This document shows, in pieces, positions 32,707 through 41,354 of a DNA stretch of 64,000 nt. Origin of the DNA: Methylomicrobium sp035916875. GTDB taxonomy: Bacteria; Pseudomonadota; Gammaproteobacteria; Methylococcales; Methylomonadaceae. The notes beneath the pieces are model-generated. The model saw nothing but the letters and a program-made list of their open reading frames with translations. It was not told where the DNA came from and made no database searches. Position 1 is the first letter of the stretch; each line of letters begins with the position of its first letter. Position numbers and translations under genes: made by a program. The DNA is taken from the NCBI RefSeq assembly GCF_035916875.1, contig NZ_JAXUHN010000077.1:16202-80201 (forward strand), given 5' to 3'.

Positions 32707-33708
32707 ATGAAAATTCTGGTGTTCGAATACATTAGCGGCGGCGGCTTCAATCGAGACGAGTTGCCAGCGTCACTGGCCGGCGAAGGTCTATTGATGCTTA
32801 AAGCGTTGCTGGGTGGGCTGAACGAGATTCCGGAATTGGACGTTACAGTGATGCTCGATGCGCGTCTTTCGGCTCAAGTTGAGTCGCCAGCTATCGAGAT
32901 AGCCTTGATCGGCCCGCAAGACGACTGTTTCGAGCGTTTTGAACAACTGGTCGAACAGCACGATGCGATCTGGCCTATTGCGCCGGAGTTCGATGCGATT
33001 TTATTCAAGTTGTGCCGGGTAGTCGAGCGGCTTGGCAAAACTTTGCTGGCGCCCGCTTCGGCAGCGGTGCGGCTGACTGCGGACAAATTCAAGACTTTCC
33101 AATGCTTGGTAGGCCGGCAGATTCCGACCGTTGCGACCCGACTTTTCGCCGATTGCCCTTCTTTCCCGGGCGAGAGTATCGTCAAACCGATAGACGGAGC
33201 GGGCTGTGGCGATAGCTATCTCGTGCGGGACTCGGTTGATTTTGACAGGCTCGCGGCGTGCCGGCAGGGTGCGGGTCGCTTTATCATTCAGCCTCATCTG
33301 AGCGGCGAGAAAACCAGTCTGTCCTGTTTATTCAGAAACGGTCGGGGCTGGATTTTGTCCGTCAATTTGCAGCAATTCGAGATTGTTAACAACCAGTATC
33401 AACTTTCCGCAATTCGGGTCAATCATCGCTTCGATTGCAGTCTTTATCAGGATTTGGTTGCCGGCATTGCTAAGGCGGTGCCCGGCTTATGGGGCTGCGT
33501 CGGCATCGACCTGATCGAAACGCCCGCGCAAGCCCTGGTTTTGGAAATCAACCCCCGCTTAACGTCTTCCTTCGCGGGGCTGAATGCGGCCCTGGGAGTT
33601 AATGCCGCCGCGCTGGTACTGCAGTTATTGCATGGCGATCCAGTTATTCACCGCACGATGAATAAAATGGTAACCGTTCAGATCAAACAGAAAATAGATG
33701 GCGATTGA
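32707..33708 (+). CDS. ATP-grasp ligase resembling MfnD (tyramine-glutamate ligase), orf17-type
   Basis: The 333-residue protein is an ATP-grasp enzyme: MKILVFEYISGGGFNRDELP at the start, TADKFKTFQCLVGRQIPTVA, SIVKPIDGAGCGDSY and LVLEINPRLTSSFAGLNAAL. The pattern GCGDSYLV and LEINPRLTSSFAGL is close to MfnD of methanogens, which adds the first glutamate to tyramine in methanofuran synthesis. Assignment to that reaction is by family resemblance. It overlaps the next gene by 11 bp and is separated from the HisA-like gene by a divergent region. Confidence 0.75.
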   Translation: MKILVFEYISGGGFNRDELPASLAGEGLLMLKALLGGLNEIPELDVTVMLDARLSAQVESPAIEIALIGPQDDCFERFEQLVEQHDAIWPIAPEFDAILFKLCRVVERLGKTLLAPASAAVRLTADKFKTFQCLVGRQIPTVATRLFADCPSFPGESIVKPIDGAGCGDSYLVRDSVDFDRLAACRQGAGRFIIQPHLSGEKTSLSCLFRNGRGWILSVNLQQFEIVNNQYQLSAIRVNHRFDCSLYQDLVAGIAKAVPGLWGCVGIDLIETPAQALVLEINPRLTSSFAGLNAALGVNAAALVLQLLHGDPVIHRTMNKMVTVQIKQKIDGD

Positions 33709-34741
33709 AATAATCGGATGGGACATCGGTGGTGCGCATATCAAAGCCGCCGTGTTGAACGCGCGGGGCGAATTGACCGCGATCAGGCAGAAACCATGCC
33801 CGTTGTGGCAAGGCCTCGACAAACTCCGGTCTGCGGTTGATTCGATTATGCACGAATTGCCGTCCGCGCCTTATCGTCATGCTATAACGATGACCGGCGA
33901 ACTGGTCGATTTGTTTGCGGGCCGCGATGACGGCGTCAAAACGATCATCGAGACGATGATTGGGCTTTTGCCGGGCGCCGATCTATTGATTTATGCCGGT
34001 AAACTGGGATTTTTGAATGCGTCGAAGCTTGATAGCCGCCATTATGAATCGATCGCCTCGGCAAACTGGTTGGCAAGCGCAAGTTATGCCGCGCAGAAAA
34101 TCGGCCGCGGCCTGTTTATCGATATCGGCAGTACGACGACCGATATTTTGCTGCTCGATAAAGGCAGGGTGAAGGCCGAAGGCTACAGCGATTATGAACG
34201 CCTGGTGACTCAGGAGTTGATCTATACCGGCATCGTCAGAACTGCGGTGATGGCGATTGCGGAGTGCGTCGAGGACCGGGACGGTGAAGTGGGTCTGATG
34301 GCCGAATACTTCGCGACGATGGCGGATGTGTACCGGCTGACCGGAGAATTGAACGAGGCTCACGATCAGGCCGATACGGCCGACGGCGCCGAAAAAACCG
34401 TGTTCGCGAGTGCCAGGCGCTTGTCGCGGATGGTCGGCTGCGATTTCGATCCCGTCGAATTGCCGCGGTGGCAAAGATTGGCTGAAAATCTGCGCGCGAG
34501 GCAATTGCAAAAAATTCGCCGCGGCTGTGAAAAACAATTGGCGCGCGGGAGTCTTGCTGTATCGATACCTTTCGTCGGTGCCGGGGTAGGACGTTTTCTA
34601 GTCAAGTGCTTGGCTGATTCGATCGGCTATCCTTATCTCGATTTCTCGGAGTTATTCCCTGCAATGACAAATGTAAACGGCATGACTGCCGCCGATTGCG
34701 CGCCGGCGGTTGCGGTTGCAAGTTTGGCCAGAGGGTATTAA
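33698..34741 (+). CDS. H4MPT-linked C1 transfer pathway protein resembling MfnF
   Basis: The 347-residue protein has the hydantoinase/oxoprolinase-like actin fold: IGWDIGGAHIKAAVLNARGE at the start (phosphate-binding), HAITMTGELVDLFAGRDDGV, GRGLFIDIGSTTTDILLLD and FVGAGVGRFLVKCLADSIGY. This group is a known marker of H4MPT-linked C1 pathways, and archaeal MfnF, of the same group, couples a furan diphosphate to the tyramine-glutamate moiety of methanofuran. It overlaps the MfnD-like gene by 11 bp, consistent with both acting on methylofuran. Confidence 0.85.
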   Translation: MAIEIIGWDIGGAHIKAAVLNARGELTAIRQKPCPLWQGLDKLRSAVDSIMHELPSAPYRHAITMTGELVDLFAGRDDGVKTIIETMIGLLPGADLLIYAGKLGFLNASKLDSRHYESIASANWLASASYAAQKIGRGLFIDIGSTTTDILLLDKGRVKAEGYSDYERLVTQELIYTGIVRTAVMAIAECVEDRDGEVGLMAEYFATMADVYRLTGELNEAHDQADTADGAEKTVFASARRLSRMVGCDFDPVELPRWQRLAENLRARQLQKIRRGCEKQLARGSLAVSIPFVGAGVGRFLVKCLADSIGYPYLDFSELFPAMTNVNGMTAADCAPAVAVASLARGY

Positions 34742-34854
34742 CCGCTCTTCCGCGCTTGCCGCTGCGGCAGGTGTGGAAAATGCAGGTATCCGGGATGTTG
34801 TGCGTTCGGTGCCTTTCGGAAAATCGATATACCACGTAGAAAAATATTCATGTT

Positions 34855-34885
34855 TTGTCCTGGCGGGCGCAGTTTTTGCTAAACT
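34855..34885 (+). promoter_or_regulatory. Promoter of the Crp/Vfr-family gene
   Basis: TTGTCC with a 19-nt spacer to TGC-TAAACT (extended -10). The spacer is long, but the extended -10 compensates. Transcription would start near 34892, 30 nt before the chosen GTG start. Confidence 0.5.
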
Positions 34886-34921
34886 CGATAGAGTAGAAAT
34901 CAATTGTCAGGAGGGATCGCA

Positions 34922-35590
34922 GTGGACGGGAGCATCATGTTAAAAAACACAACGCCGTTGAATCAAGGCGCACTGAGCGCATTTTTGCACTTATGCCATA
35001 AAAAAAAATATCCGGCCAAAGCGACCGTGATTAGGCCCGGCGATGTCGGCGACCGGCTGTATTTCATTATCGAAGGCTCTGTCAGTATCTGCGCCGAAGA
35101 CGAAGAGGGCAGTCAGGAAATCATCCTTGCCTATCTGAACAAAAATGAGTTCATCGGCGAAGTCGGTGTTTTTAAGGGCAGCGAGGTGCGCAAAGTGAGC
35201 GTGAGAACGCGCAGTGCTTGCCATTTGGCCGAGATCGGCTATGAGCGTTTCAAACAGGCGCTCAAAAAAGAGCTGTTGGACTTTGCACCAGACCTGCTTT
35301 ATATGCTGGGCGATCAATTGGCGTCACGGTTATTGCTGACCAGTCGCAAATTTTGCGATCTGGCTTTCATGGATGTCGAAGGGCGGATTGCAAGGGCTTT
35401 GCTCGATCTGAGCAGGCAGCCCGATGCGATTACGCATCCGGACGGGATGCAGTTGCATATTACCCGCCAGGAAATCGGCCGCTTGGTCGGCTGTTCTCGG
35501 GAAATGGCCGGGCGCGTGTTAAAGGAATTAGAAGAAAAACAATTGATTACCGCGCACGGCAAGACGATCGTGGTGTTTGGGACTCGGTGA
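34922..35590 (+). CDS. Crp/Vfr-family cAMP-responsive regulator
   Basis: This 222-residue protein is close to Crp: cyclic-nucleotide domain with GDVGDRLYFIIEGSVSICAE and NEFIGEVGVFKGSEVRKVSV, hinge with LLTSRKFCDLAFMDVEGRIA (Thr and Ser match the Crp cAMP contacts 127/128), and the helix-turn-helix ITRQEIGRLVGCSREMAGRV. The conserved Arg of the cAMP pocket is present in VRKVSV although the adjacent Ser is Lys, so ligand preference may differ. I chose GTG at 34922 with an AGGAGGG site 6 nt before it, instead of TTG at 34904, which lies before that site. It faces the glcD-like gene. Confidence 0.87.
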   Translation: MDGSIMLKNTTPLNQGALSAFLHLCHKKKYPAKATVIRPGDVGDRLYFIIEGSVSICAEDEEGSQEIILAYLNKNEFIGEVGVFKGSEVRKVSVRTRSACHLAEIGYERFKQALKKELLDFAPDLLYMLGDQLASRLLLTSRKFCDLAFMDVEGRIARALLDLSRQPDAITHPDGMQLHITRQEIGRLVGCSREMAGRVLKELEEKQLITAHGKTIVVFGTR

Positions 35591-35703
35591 TTTTGCAGTC
35601 GCCAATCTTTCCAAACAAAGAAAATCGGCCTGTTGATCGCTCTCTTCTACTTGTAGGCAGTTTTCTTTTACGAAGCAATACTCACTCTATAGTCGCATTG
35701 GCG

Positions 35704-37101
35704 TCAATCCGGCGGCAATAGTTTTCCGGGATTCAATATCCCGTTCGGATCGAATTGTCTTTTGATCGCGCGCATCAGTTCCAGTACATTTGCATCCAGT
35801 TCGCGGTCGATGAAATCCCTCTTTTCCAGACCGACTCCGTGTTCGCCGGACAAGGTGCCTCCGAGATTAAGCACCATCGTGAACACTTCATCCATACAGT
35901 TTTGCGCTTTTTGGCTTTGACCGGGCGTGTCGGGATTTAGCAGTAAGTTCACATGAATATTGCCGTTGCCGGCATGGCCGAAGTTGATGATCGGCAAGTC
36001 GTATTTGACCGACAGCCGGTCGAGGCCCTCAATTAGATCAGGAATCGCGGTCACCGGCACCACTACATCTTCATTGATTTTTTTTGGCGCGGCCCTGCGC
36101 AGGGCCGGGGCCAAGGCCTTGCGGGTTTGCCAGAGCGCGTCGACTTCCTGCGCGGTATTAGCAATGCGAATGTCGAGCAGTCCATCATTGCGAGCGGCAT
36201 CGGCGACCTTGGCTGCTATGCTTTTCAGGCCTTCGCGAGGGCCATCGACTTCGATCATCAACAGTGCGCCGGCTTGTGCGGGCAGGTCACAGGCGGAATG
36301 ATGCCGGATCATTTCAATTGCGTTGCCGTCGATGAATTCGAGTGCGCACGGCACGATCGGCTGCGCCATGATCGTTGAGATGGCTATTGCCGCATCCAGC
36401 ACGCTACGGTAGATGGCCCTGAGGGTTTGGACCGCTTCCGGCAGCGGCGTCAGTTTCAATGTCGCTTCGGTTATGATCGCGAGCGTGCCTTCCGAGCCCA
36501 ATAGCAAACGCGTCAGGTCATAGCCGACCACGCCCTTGCTGGTGCGGACACCGGTGCGGATTTCCCGGCCTGCGCCGGTCACGGCACGCAGTCCCAGCGT
36601 ATTCTCTCTCGGTGTGCCGTATTTGACCGCGCGCGGTCCCGCCGCATTACAGGCCAGATTGCCGCCGAGACTGCAATAGGCAGCGCTGGTCGGGTCGGGA
36701 GGCCAGAAAAAGCCTCGGCTGCCGGCAAGCGTTTGGATTTCCTGATTGGTCAGCCCCGGTTCGACGATGAGTAAACGGTTTTCGGGCGAAAATTCGATTA
36801 TTTTTTGCATCCGTTCGAGCGAGACGACCAGTCCGCCCTGCAGCGGAACGGTCGCGCCGACGGTGTTGGTGCCGCGTCCGCGCGCGGTCAGGGGAGTCTG
36901 GTGTTGGTTGCAGGCGTTAACTATCTGGACGACTTGTTCATGACTGGTCGGAAACGCGACAGCTTGCGGCAGGGAATGGCGGCGGCTGTTATCATAGCCA
37001 TAGGCCCAGCAGTCTTCGGGATCGGTCAGAATGGCCATCGGCGGCAGAATTGATCGGAGCCCGGATAAAAAGCCGGCCGCCAATTTGGGTCGATTAGTCA
37101 T
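35704..37101 (-). CDS. FAD-binding 2-hydroxyacid oxidase of the GlcD type
   Basis: The 465-residue protein has the FAD-binding (PCMH) pattern TPLTARGRGTNTVGATVPLQ, then IVEPGLTNQEIQTLA, YCSLGGNLACNAAGPRAVKY and the C-terminal HGVGLEKRDFIDR with NPGKLLPPD. It oxidises D-2-hydroxy acids such as glycolate or D-lactate; the exact substrate is not predictable. It follows diaA after 9 bp and ends the yraN-diaA-glcD unit, convergent with the Crp-type gene. Length matches GlcD. Confidence 0.88.
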   Translation of the reverse strand: MTNRPKLAAGFLSGLRSILPPMAILTDPEDCWAYGYDNSRRHSLPQAVAFPTSHEQVVQIVNACNQHQTPLTARGRGTNTVGATVPLQGGLVVSLERMQKIIEFSPENRLLIVEPGLTNQEIQTLAGSRGFFWPPDPTSAAYCSLGGNLACNAAGPRAVKYGTPRENTLGLRAVTGAGREIRTGVRTSKGVVGYDLTRLLLGSEGTLAIITEATLKLTPLPEAVQTLRAIYRSVLDAAIAISTIMAQPIVPCALEFIDGNAIEMIRHHSACDLPAQAGALLMIEVDGPREGLKSIAAKVADAARNDGLLDIRIANTAQEVDALWQTRKALAPALRRAAPKKINEDVVVPVTAIPDLIEGLDRLSVKYDLPIINFGHAGNGNIHVNLLLNPDTPGQSQKAQNCMDEVFTMVLNLGGTLSGEHGVGLEKRDFIDRELDANVLELMRAIKRQFDPNGILNPGKLLPPD

Positions 37102-37110
37102 GCTGGCGGC

Positions 37111-37698
37111 TCAGCCGCCGAAAATTTGATAGTCGATCAGGTCGCATAGGCAGTGCGTGATCATCAGGTGGGTTTCCAAGACATGCGCGGCGGAGTTCGA
37201 CGGCACGCGCAGTTCCAGATCGTTTTCATGCAGCAGCGGCGCAATGCTGCCGCCGTCCTGGCCGGTTAGCGCGATTACCGAAATGCCCTTGTCGTGCGCG
37301 CTGTTGACCGCCTTCAGCGTGTTCGCGGAATGGCCGCCGATCGTATATACGACCAGAATGTCGCCGCTGTGTCCGAGTGCCCGTAGCGGTTTGGCGAAAA
37401 TGTCGTCGTATTGCATGTCGTTCGCGATCGCGGTCAGCATGGTCATGCTGCTGCCAAGCGCAATGGCGGGCAGTGAGGGGCGGTCGCGTTCATAACGATT
37501 GACCAGCGAGGCGGCCAGCAACTGCGCGTTGTTGGCCGATCCGCCATTGCCGCAGGTCATGATTTTCTTGTCGTTGAGCAGTGCATGAACGAGGCGTTGC
37601 GAGGCGAAGCCGATCAACTCGGACAGATTGTCCATCGCTTCCCGCTGGATATCTATGCTGTTCGTGAAATGGATGATGACGCGTTCTTGTAAACTCAT
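37111..37698 (-). CDS. diaA: SIS-domain protein DiaA (phosphoheptose isomerase-like)
   Basis: The 195-residue SIS-domain protein has TCGNGGSANNAQLLAASLVN, GDILVVYTIGGHSANTLKAV and LETHLMITHCLCDLIDY. DiaA binds DnaA and adjusts initiation timing; GmhA makes sedoheptulose 7-phosphate. The yraN-diaA order next to rsmI matches the E. coli region, so DiaA is the more likely reading, though sequence alone does not exclude GmhA-type activity. It starts 4 bp after yraN ends. Confidence 0.82.
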   Translation of the reverse strand: MSLQERVIIHFTNSIDIQREAMDNLSELIGFASQRLVHALLNDKKIMTCGNGGSANNAQLLAASLVNRYERDRPSLPAIALGSSMTMLTAIANDMQYDDIFAKPLRALGHSGDILVVYTIGGHSANTLKAVNSAHDKGISVIALTGQDGGSIAPLLHENDLELRVPSNSAAHVLETHLMITHCLCDLIDYQIFGG

Positions 37699-37701
37699 GT
37701 C

Positions 37702-38106
37702 CTAGTTTTGCGATGAAAAGGCATTGGTTATCCACTCGATGCCGCCGTCGCCGCTGATTGCCACCACGTCGAAACGGAGCGGGCAGTCAAGTTTTTGCTT
37801 GGATAAATAGACCTGGGTCGCGGCTATTATACGCGATTGCTTGGCGCGGGTAATGCTTTCCAAGGCGCTGCCGTGTCGGTTTGATTGACGGAATCTGACT
37901 TCGACGATTACCAGGGTCCGGCCGTCCTTCATGACCAGATCAAGCTCGCCCTGTTTACAGCGGAAATTCCTGCGGACCAGTACCAGGCCCTTGTTGCGCA
38001 GAAATTTCCGGGCTTTTTCTTCCGCGTCGTCGCCGCGCAATAGGTGGGGCGCCCTAAAGGGTATGCCGGTCAGCAGAGTCAAGAGGGAGGGTTTATCATT
38101 CTTCAT
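37702..38106 (-). CDS. yraN: YraN/UPF0102 family putative endonuclease
   Basis: The 134-residue protein begins with a short extension, then GDDAEEKARKFLRNKGLVLV, RNFRCKQGELDLVMKDGRTL and VIVEVRFRQSNRHGSALESI. The pattern E-LDLV-VEVR matches the PD-(D/E)xK endonuclease-like fold of YraN proteins. The biochemical role of the family is not established. It is divergent from rsmI with a 135-bp shared promoter region. LpoA, which lies between rsmI and yraN in E. coli, is absent here. Confidence 0.9.
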   Translation of the reverse strand: MKNDKPSLLTLLTGIPFRAPHLLRGDDAEEKARKFLRNKGLVLVRRNFRCKQGELDLVMKDGRTLVIVEVRFRQSNRHGSALESITRAKQSRIIAATQVYLSKQKLDCPLRFDVVAISGDGGIEWITNAFSSQN

Positions 38107-38241
38107 ATCGGGTAGGATTTTTGCGGTTCCGCCGGGTTATAATCGAGGGCTTTGACGATTAACAGGCATTTCAGGCAGGTGGAATGATTTTGGCACAGTT
38201 TTTCCGGTCTGTCTTGATGAAAGCTTGCTTAGGGCGGATGC

Positions 38242-39102
38242 ATGATGAATGAACGCGGTAAATTGTATGTGGTAGCAACTCCGATAGGGAATCTCGGCGA
38301 CATCAGTTATCGGGCGGTGGAGACGCTACGGCAGGTTGATCTGATTGCCGCCGAGGATACTCGCCATATCAAAACCTTGTTGCAGCATTATGGCATCAAT
38401 CAGAAAGTCATCTCGTTGCATCAGCATAATGAAGAACGCGCATCGGCGGAGTTACTGGAAAAATTGCGCGCGGGCCTGTCGATTGCGTTGGTGTCGGACG
38501 CGGGGACACCGCTGGTCAGCGATCCCGGCATGCCGCTGGTGCGGATGGTTAAAGAGGCAGGCATCGAGGTTTCGCCGCTGCCGGGCGCCTGTGCGCTGAT
38601 TGCGGCCTTGTCGGCGGCAGGCTTGCCGACCGCGCGGTTTTCATTCGAAGGTTTCGCGCCAAGAGCGTCGGCGGAAAGAAAATCTTTTTTCAAGGCAAAA
38701 GCAGCATCCCCCGACACATGGATCTTTTATGAGTCTTGCCACCGGGTGCTGGCGTCTCTGCGGGATTTGAGTGAGACAATGCTGCCGGATCGGCAGGTCG
38801 TGATTGCCCGGGAATTGACCAAGCTGCATGAAACAATCGTCAAAACATCGCTGGCCGAGGCGCTGGTTTTGGTCGAATCCGATCACAACATGCAGAAGGG
38901 CGAGTTTGTGATTATCGTCGAGGGCGCGCCGAAAGGAGTTCATCCGGTGGAGATTACGGATGAGCAGGAAAAAATACTCCGAATTTTGCTGAAAGAATGT
39001 TCGATTTCAACCGCTGTTGCACTGGCGGTGCAGCTAACCGGCGCGCGCAAGAAAGCGCTTTATCCTGCGGCGTTGGTTCTTGGGTCTGCGAAAAGTGAAT
39101 GA
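38242..39102 (+). CDS. rsmI: 16S rRNA (cytidine1402-2'-O)-methyltransferase
   Basis: The 286-residue protein matches RsmI: GKLYVVATPIGNLGDISYRA at the start, then LIAAEDTRHIKTLLQHYGI, LVSDAGTPLVSDPGMPLVRM, SPLPGACALIAALSAAGLPT and FSFEGFAPRAS. It uses S-adenosylmethionine to methylate 16S rRNA C1402 with RsmH, the second gene of the dcw cluster downstream. The start could be the ATG at 38242 or the one 3 bp later. It ends about 60 bp before rnpB. Confidence 0.95.
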   Translation: MMNERGKLYVVATPIGNLGDISYRAVETLRQVDLIAAEDTRHIKTLLQHYGINQKVISLHQHNEERASAELLEKLRAGLSIALVSDAGTPLVSDPGMPLVRMVKEAGIEVSPLPGACALIAALSAAGLPTARFSFEGFAPRASAERKSFFKAKAASPDTWIFYESCHRVLASLRDLSETMLPDRQVVIARELTKLHETIVKTSLAEALVLVESDHNMQKGEFVIIVEGAPKGVHPVEITDEQEKILRILLKECSISTAVALAVQLTGARKKALYPAALVLGSAKSE

Positions 39103-39146
39103 AAATAGGCGCTAATAGATTCCGATCGGCGATTATGACAAAACTG

Positions 39147-39155
39147 TGATATACT
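39147..39155 (+). promoter_or_regulatory. Extended -10 promoter of rnpB
   Basis: TGA-TATACT places a start near 39162, at the beginning of the RNase P RNA. No good -35 is visible, as is usual for an extended -10. Confidence 0.6.
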
Positions 39156-39161
39156 TCGCGT

Positions 39162-39573
39162 CGAAAGAGTCGGCTGAGCAGTCGCTGTTTTATCGTAATG
39201 ATAAAATGGAGGAAAGTCCGGGCTCCATAGGGCAGGGCGCCAGGTAACGCCTGGGAGGCGCGAGTCTACGGAAAGTGCCACAGAAAATATACCGCCCATC
39301 TCCTAAATTTCCTGAAAGTTTGACCGATGCGTGATCGATGTCAAGTCTTCAGGAAATTTAGGGGCTGGGTAAGGGTGAAAAGGTGCGGTAAGAGCGCACC
39401 GCGTCTCTGGTAACAGAGGCGGCATGGAAAACCCCGCCCGGAGCAAGATCAAATAGAGGAACAAACGCGCGGCCCGCGCGGTTCCTGGGTAGATTGCTTG
39501 AGTTGCAAGGTAACTTGCAACCTAGATGAATGGCTGTTCAAGACAGAACCCGGCTTACAGGCTGGCTCTTTCA
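39162..39573 (+). ncRNA. rnpB: RNase P RNA (M1 RNA)
   Basis: The conserved core is seen directly: GAGGAAAGTCCGGGCTCC, GGGCAGGGCGCCAGGTAACG, GGTGCGGTAAGAGCGCACCG, and the 3' segment GATGAATGGCTGTTCAAGAC with ACAGAACCCGG. P1 is formed by AAAGAG near 39164 and CTCTTT near 39566-39571. The A-type RNA of E. coli is 377 nt; this one is about 410 nt, the excess lying in an elongated P12 (39302-39362) with 15 perfect pairs and a further inner helix. The ends are approximate. The RNA is transcribed independently of rsmI. Confidence 0.95.
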
Positions 39574-39855
39574 GTTTTTTACGTTCCTTGCTTTCGGTTG
39601 TTTGGTCGTGCCAAACGTCTAGTCTTTATCTTTTTTGTTGCGTCAATCGTTTCCCCTGTATTTTTCTTCCTTCCTGTTTGCGATTTCTCCTGTCGGCCCG
39701 ATTCTGGGGCGCTATTAAAGTAATTTGTCATTAGTTTGTTATAACCTCATGAAATCCAATGTTGTTGGTATGTCTGTCATTTTTTGATTTTAGGCGTCCG
39801 AGCGATGCCTGTCTAAGTCATTGTCAAAAAAGAAAGAAATTTGTTGTAAAGGCTC
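39574..39855. other. Intergenic region between rnpB and the dcw promoter
   Basis: A T6 run follows the RNase P RNA (39575-39580), suited to termination. The rest is AT-rich with no gene recognised. Confidence 0.6.
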
Positions 39856-39884
39856 TTGACTCTGGTTCACTAGAAATCTATAGT
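39856..39884 (+). promoter_or_regulatory. Promoter of the dcw cluster (Pmra)
   Basis: TTGACT, 17-nt spacer, TATAGT: a strong sigma-70 promoter. The start near 39891 leaves about 55 nt to the mraZ start codon at 39946. Confidence 0.75.
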
Positions 39885-39909
39885 GGAGCCTAAGTGGGAG
39901 AGAGTGGAA
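39883..39909 (+). promoter_or_regulatory. MraZ-box-like direct repeats
   Basis: GTGGA (39883), GTGGG (39894) and GTGGA (39904) recur with 11- and 10-bp spacing across the -10 and start site. MraZ of E. coli binds TGGGN repeats at about 10-bp intervals in this position to repress dcw, so these are likely operator sites. Confidence 0.65.
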
Positions 39910-39945
39910 AATTTTGGTTTTTTTTTAGTTTTTTGGGGGGGGGGC

Positions 39946-40413
39946 TTGTTTCGGGGCATTAGTTCGCTCAATCTTGACGATAAGGGACGCCTGGCGATTC
40001 CGACCCGTTATCGGGACGAATTGCAGGAGTGTTGCGATCGTCAACTGGTCGTAACCGTCGCGGTCAACGAACTGTGCGTCGGCGAAGCCGGCTGCCTCTG
40101 GCTCTATCCCATGCCCGAATGGGAAAAACTCGAACAAACGATCAGTAAATTGCCGACGCTGAACAAGATGGCCGGCAAATTGCGGCGCTTTCTGATCGGT
40201 AACGCCTCGGAATGTGAAATGGACGCACAGGGCAGGTTATTGCTGCCTGAAAAACTTAGACGTTTTGCCAACATGGAAAAGAAGATCGTTTTAGTCGGAC
40301 AGTTGAACAAATTCGAAATCTGGAATGAAGACGCCTGGACGTCCAAGGAAGCTGAATGGCTGGCCGGCGATGATAACGACGGATTGGACGAGCTCGGCGC
40401 GTTATCATTTTAA
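39946..40413 (+). CDS. mraZ: Transcriptional regulator MraZ
   Basis: The 155-residue protein begins LFRGISSLNLDDKGRLAIPT from TTG at 39946, matching the standard MraZ start. The C-terminal part has the second repeat (CEMDAQGRLLLPEKLRRFA). MraZ forms a ring that binds the repeats upstream and represses dcw transcription. The frame extends further upstream to 39883, but that part reads through T9, T6 and G10 tracts and lies before the operator, so it is rejected. The G10 tract (39935-39944) directly before TTG also acts as the ribosome-binding site. The TTG start fits low expression. Confidence 0.9.
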   Translation: MFRGISSLNLDDKGRLAIPTRYRDELQECCDRQLVVTVAVNELCVGEAGCLWLYPMPEWEKLEQTISKLPTLNKMAGKLRRFLIGNASECEMDAQGRLLLPEKLRRFANMEKKIVLVGQLNKFEIWNEDAWTSKEAEWLAGDDNDGLDELGALSF

Positions 40414-40424
40414 AGAGAAAAGCG

Positions 40425-41351
40425 GTGTCGCATTTACCGGTCATGCTGGAAGAGGCGCTTGCGCAATTGGCGGTCAAGCGTCACGGGATTTATTTGGATT
40501 GTACGTTTGGGCGCGGCGGGCATAGTCGTGCGTTGATGCAGAGGTTGGATGCGAAAGGGCGTCTCTTGGCCATCGATCGAGACCGGGAAGCGGTCGAGTC
40601 TAGCGCTGCGCAGGAGTTGTTGCGGGATGGCCGTTTTCGATTGTTTCACGGTTGCTTTTCGGAATTGACTGCGATTGTCGAGCAGGAAGGCTTGGCCGGG
40701 CAGATCGACGGCGTTTTGCTGGATCTCGGCGTTTCATCGCCGCAACTGGACAATCCGGATCGAGGCTTCAGTTTCATGAAGGACGGTCCCCTGGATATGC
40801 GGATGAACAGCAGCATCGGCCCTTCTGCGGCGGACTGGATCGCGACGGTCTCCGAAAAAGAATTGGTGCGGGTGTTATTCGAATATGGCGAGGAACGTCA
40901 TGCGCGGCGGATTGCGAAGGCGATCGTGGCCCGCCGGCAAGAAAGTCCGATCAAAACGACTCGGCAACTGGCCGAGTTGATTGCCGAGGCGTCGCCGTCC
41001 ACGGAGCGGCACAAACATTCCGCGACCCGCGCGTTTCAGGCGATACGGATCGAAATCAATCATGAGCTGGACGAATTGCAGGCGGTGTTGCGGCAGGCGG
41101 TGCAGGTATTGAAACCTGGCGGGCGCTTGGTCGTGATCTCGTTTCATTCGCTGGAAGACCGGATCGTGAAGCGATTTATTCGCCGAGAGTCGGGCAGCAA
41201 ATACGATCCCGGCAAGTTGCCGATCAGGGAGAGCGAAATCGAAAAAGGCGCATTGAAAAAAATCGGCGCTTCGATCAAGGCCGGTGCACAAGAGATCGGA
41301 CAAAATCCCAGAGCGCGTAGCGCGGTGATGCGGACGGCGGAGAGGGTGTAA
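40425..41351 (+). CDS. rsmH: 16S rRNA (cytosine1402-N4)-methyltransferase
   Basis: The 308-residue protein is RsmH (MraW): HLPVMLEEALAQLAVKRHGI, LDCTFGRGGHSRALMQRL and LDLGVSSPQLDNPDRGFSF carry the S-adenosylmethionine site, with the C-terminal RLVVISFHSLEDRIVKRFI. It methylates C1402 of 16S rRNA together with RsmI. GTG start at 40425, 11 bp after mraZ, in the standard dcw position. Confidence 0.97.
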   Translation: MSHLPVMLEEALAQLAVKRHGIYLDCTFGRGGHSRALMQRLDAKGRLLAIDRDREAVESSAAQELLRDGRFRLFHGCFSELTAIVEQEGLAGQIDGVLLDLGVSSPQLDNPDRGFSFMKDGPLDMRMNSSIGPSAADWIATVSEKELVRVLFEYGEERHARRIAKAIVARRQESPIKTTRQLAELIAEASPSTERHKHSATRAFQAIRIEINHELDELQAVLRQAVQVLKPGGRLVVISFHSLEDRIVKRFIRRESGSKYDPGKLPIRESEIEKGALKKIGASIKAGAQEIGQNPRARSAVMRTAERV

Positions 41352-41354
41352 TAA

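Noticed and set aside
39498..39734. Plus-strand frame after rnpB
   Set aside because: It overlaps the RNase P RNA 3' end and has no ribosome-binding site or family resemblance.
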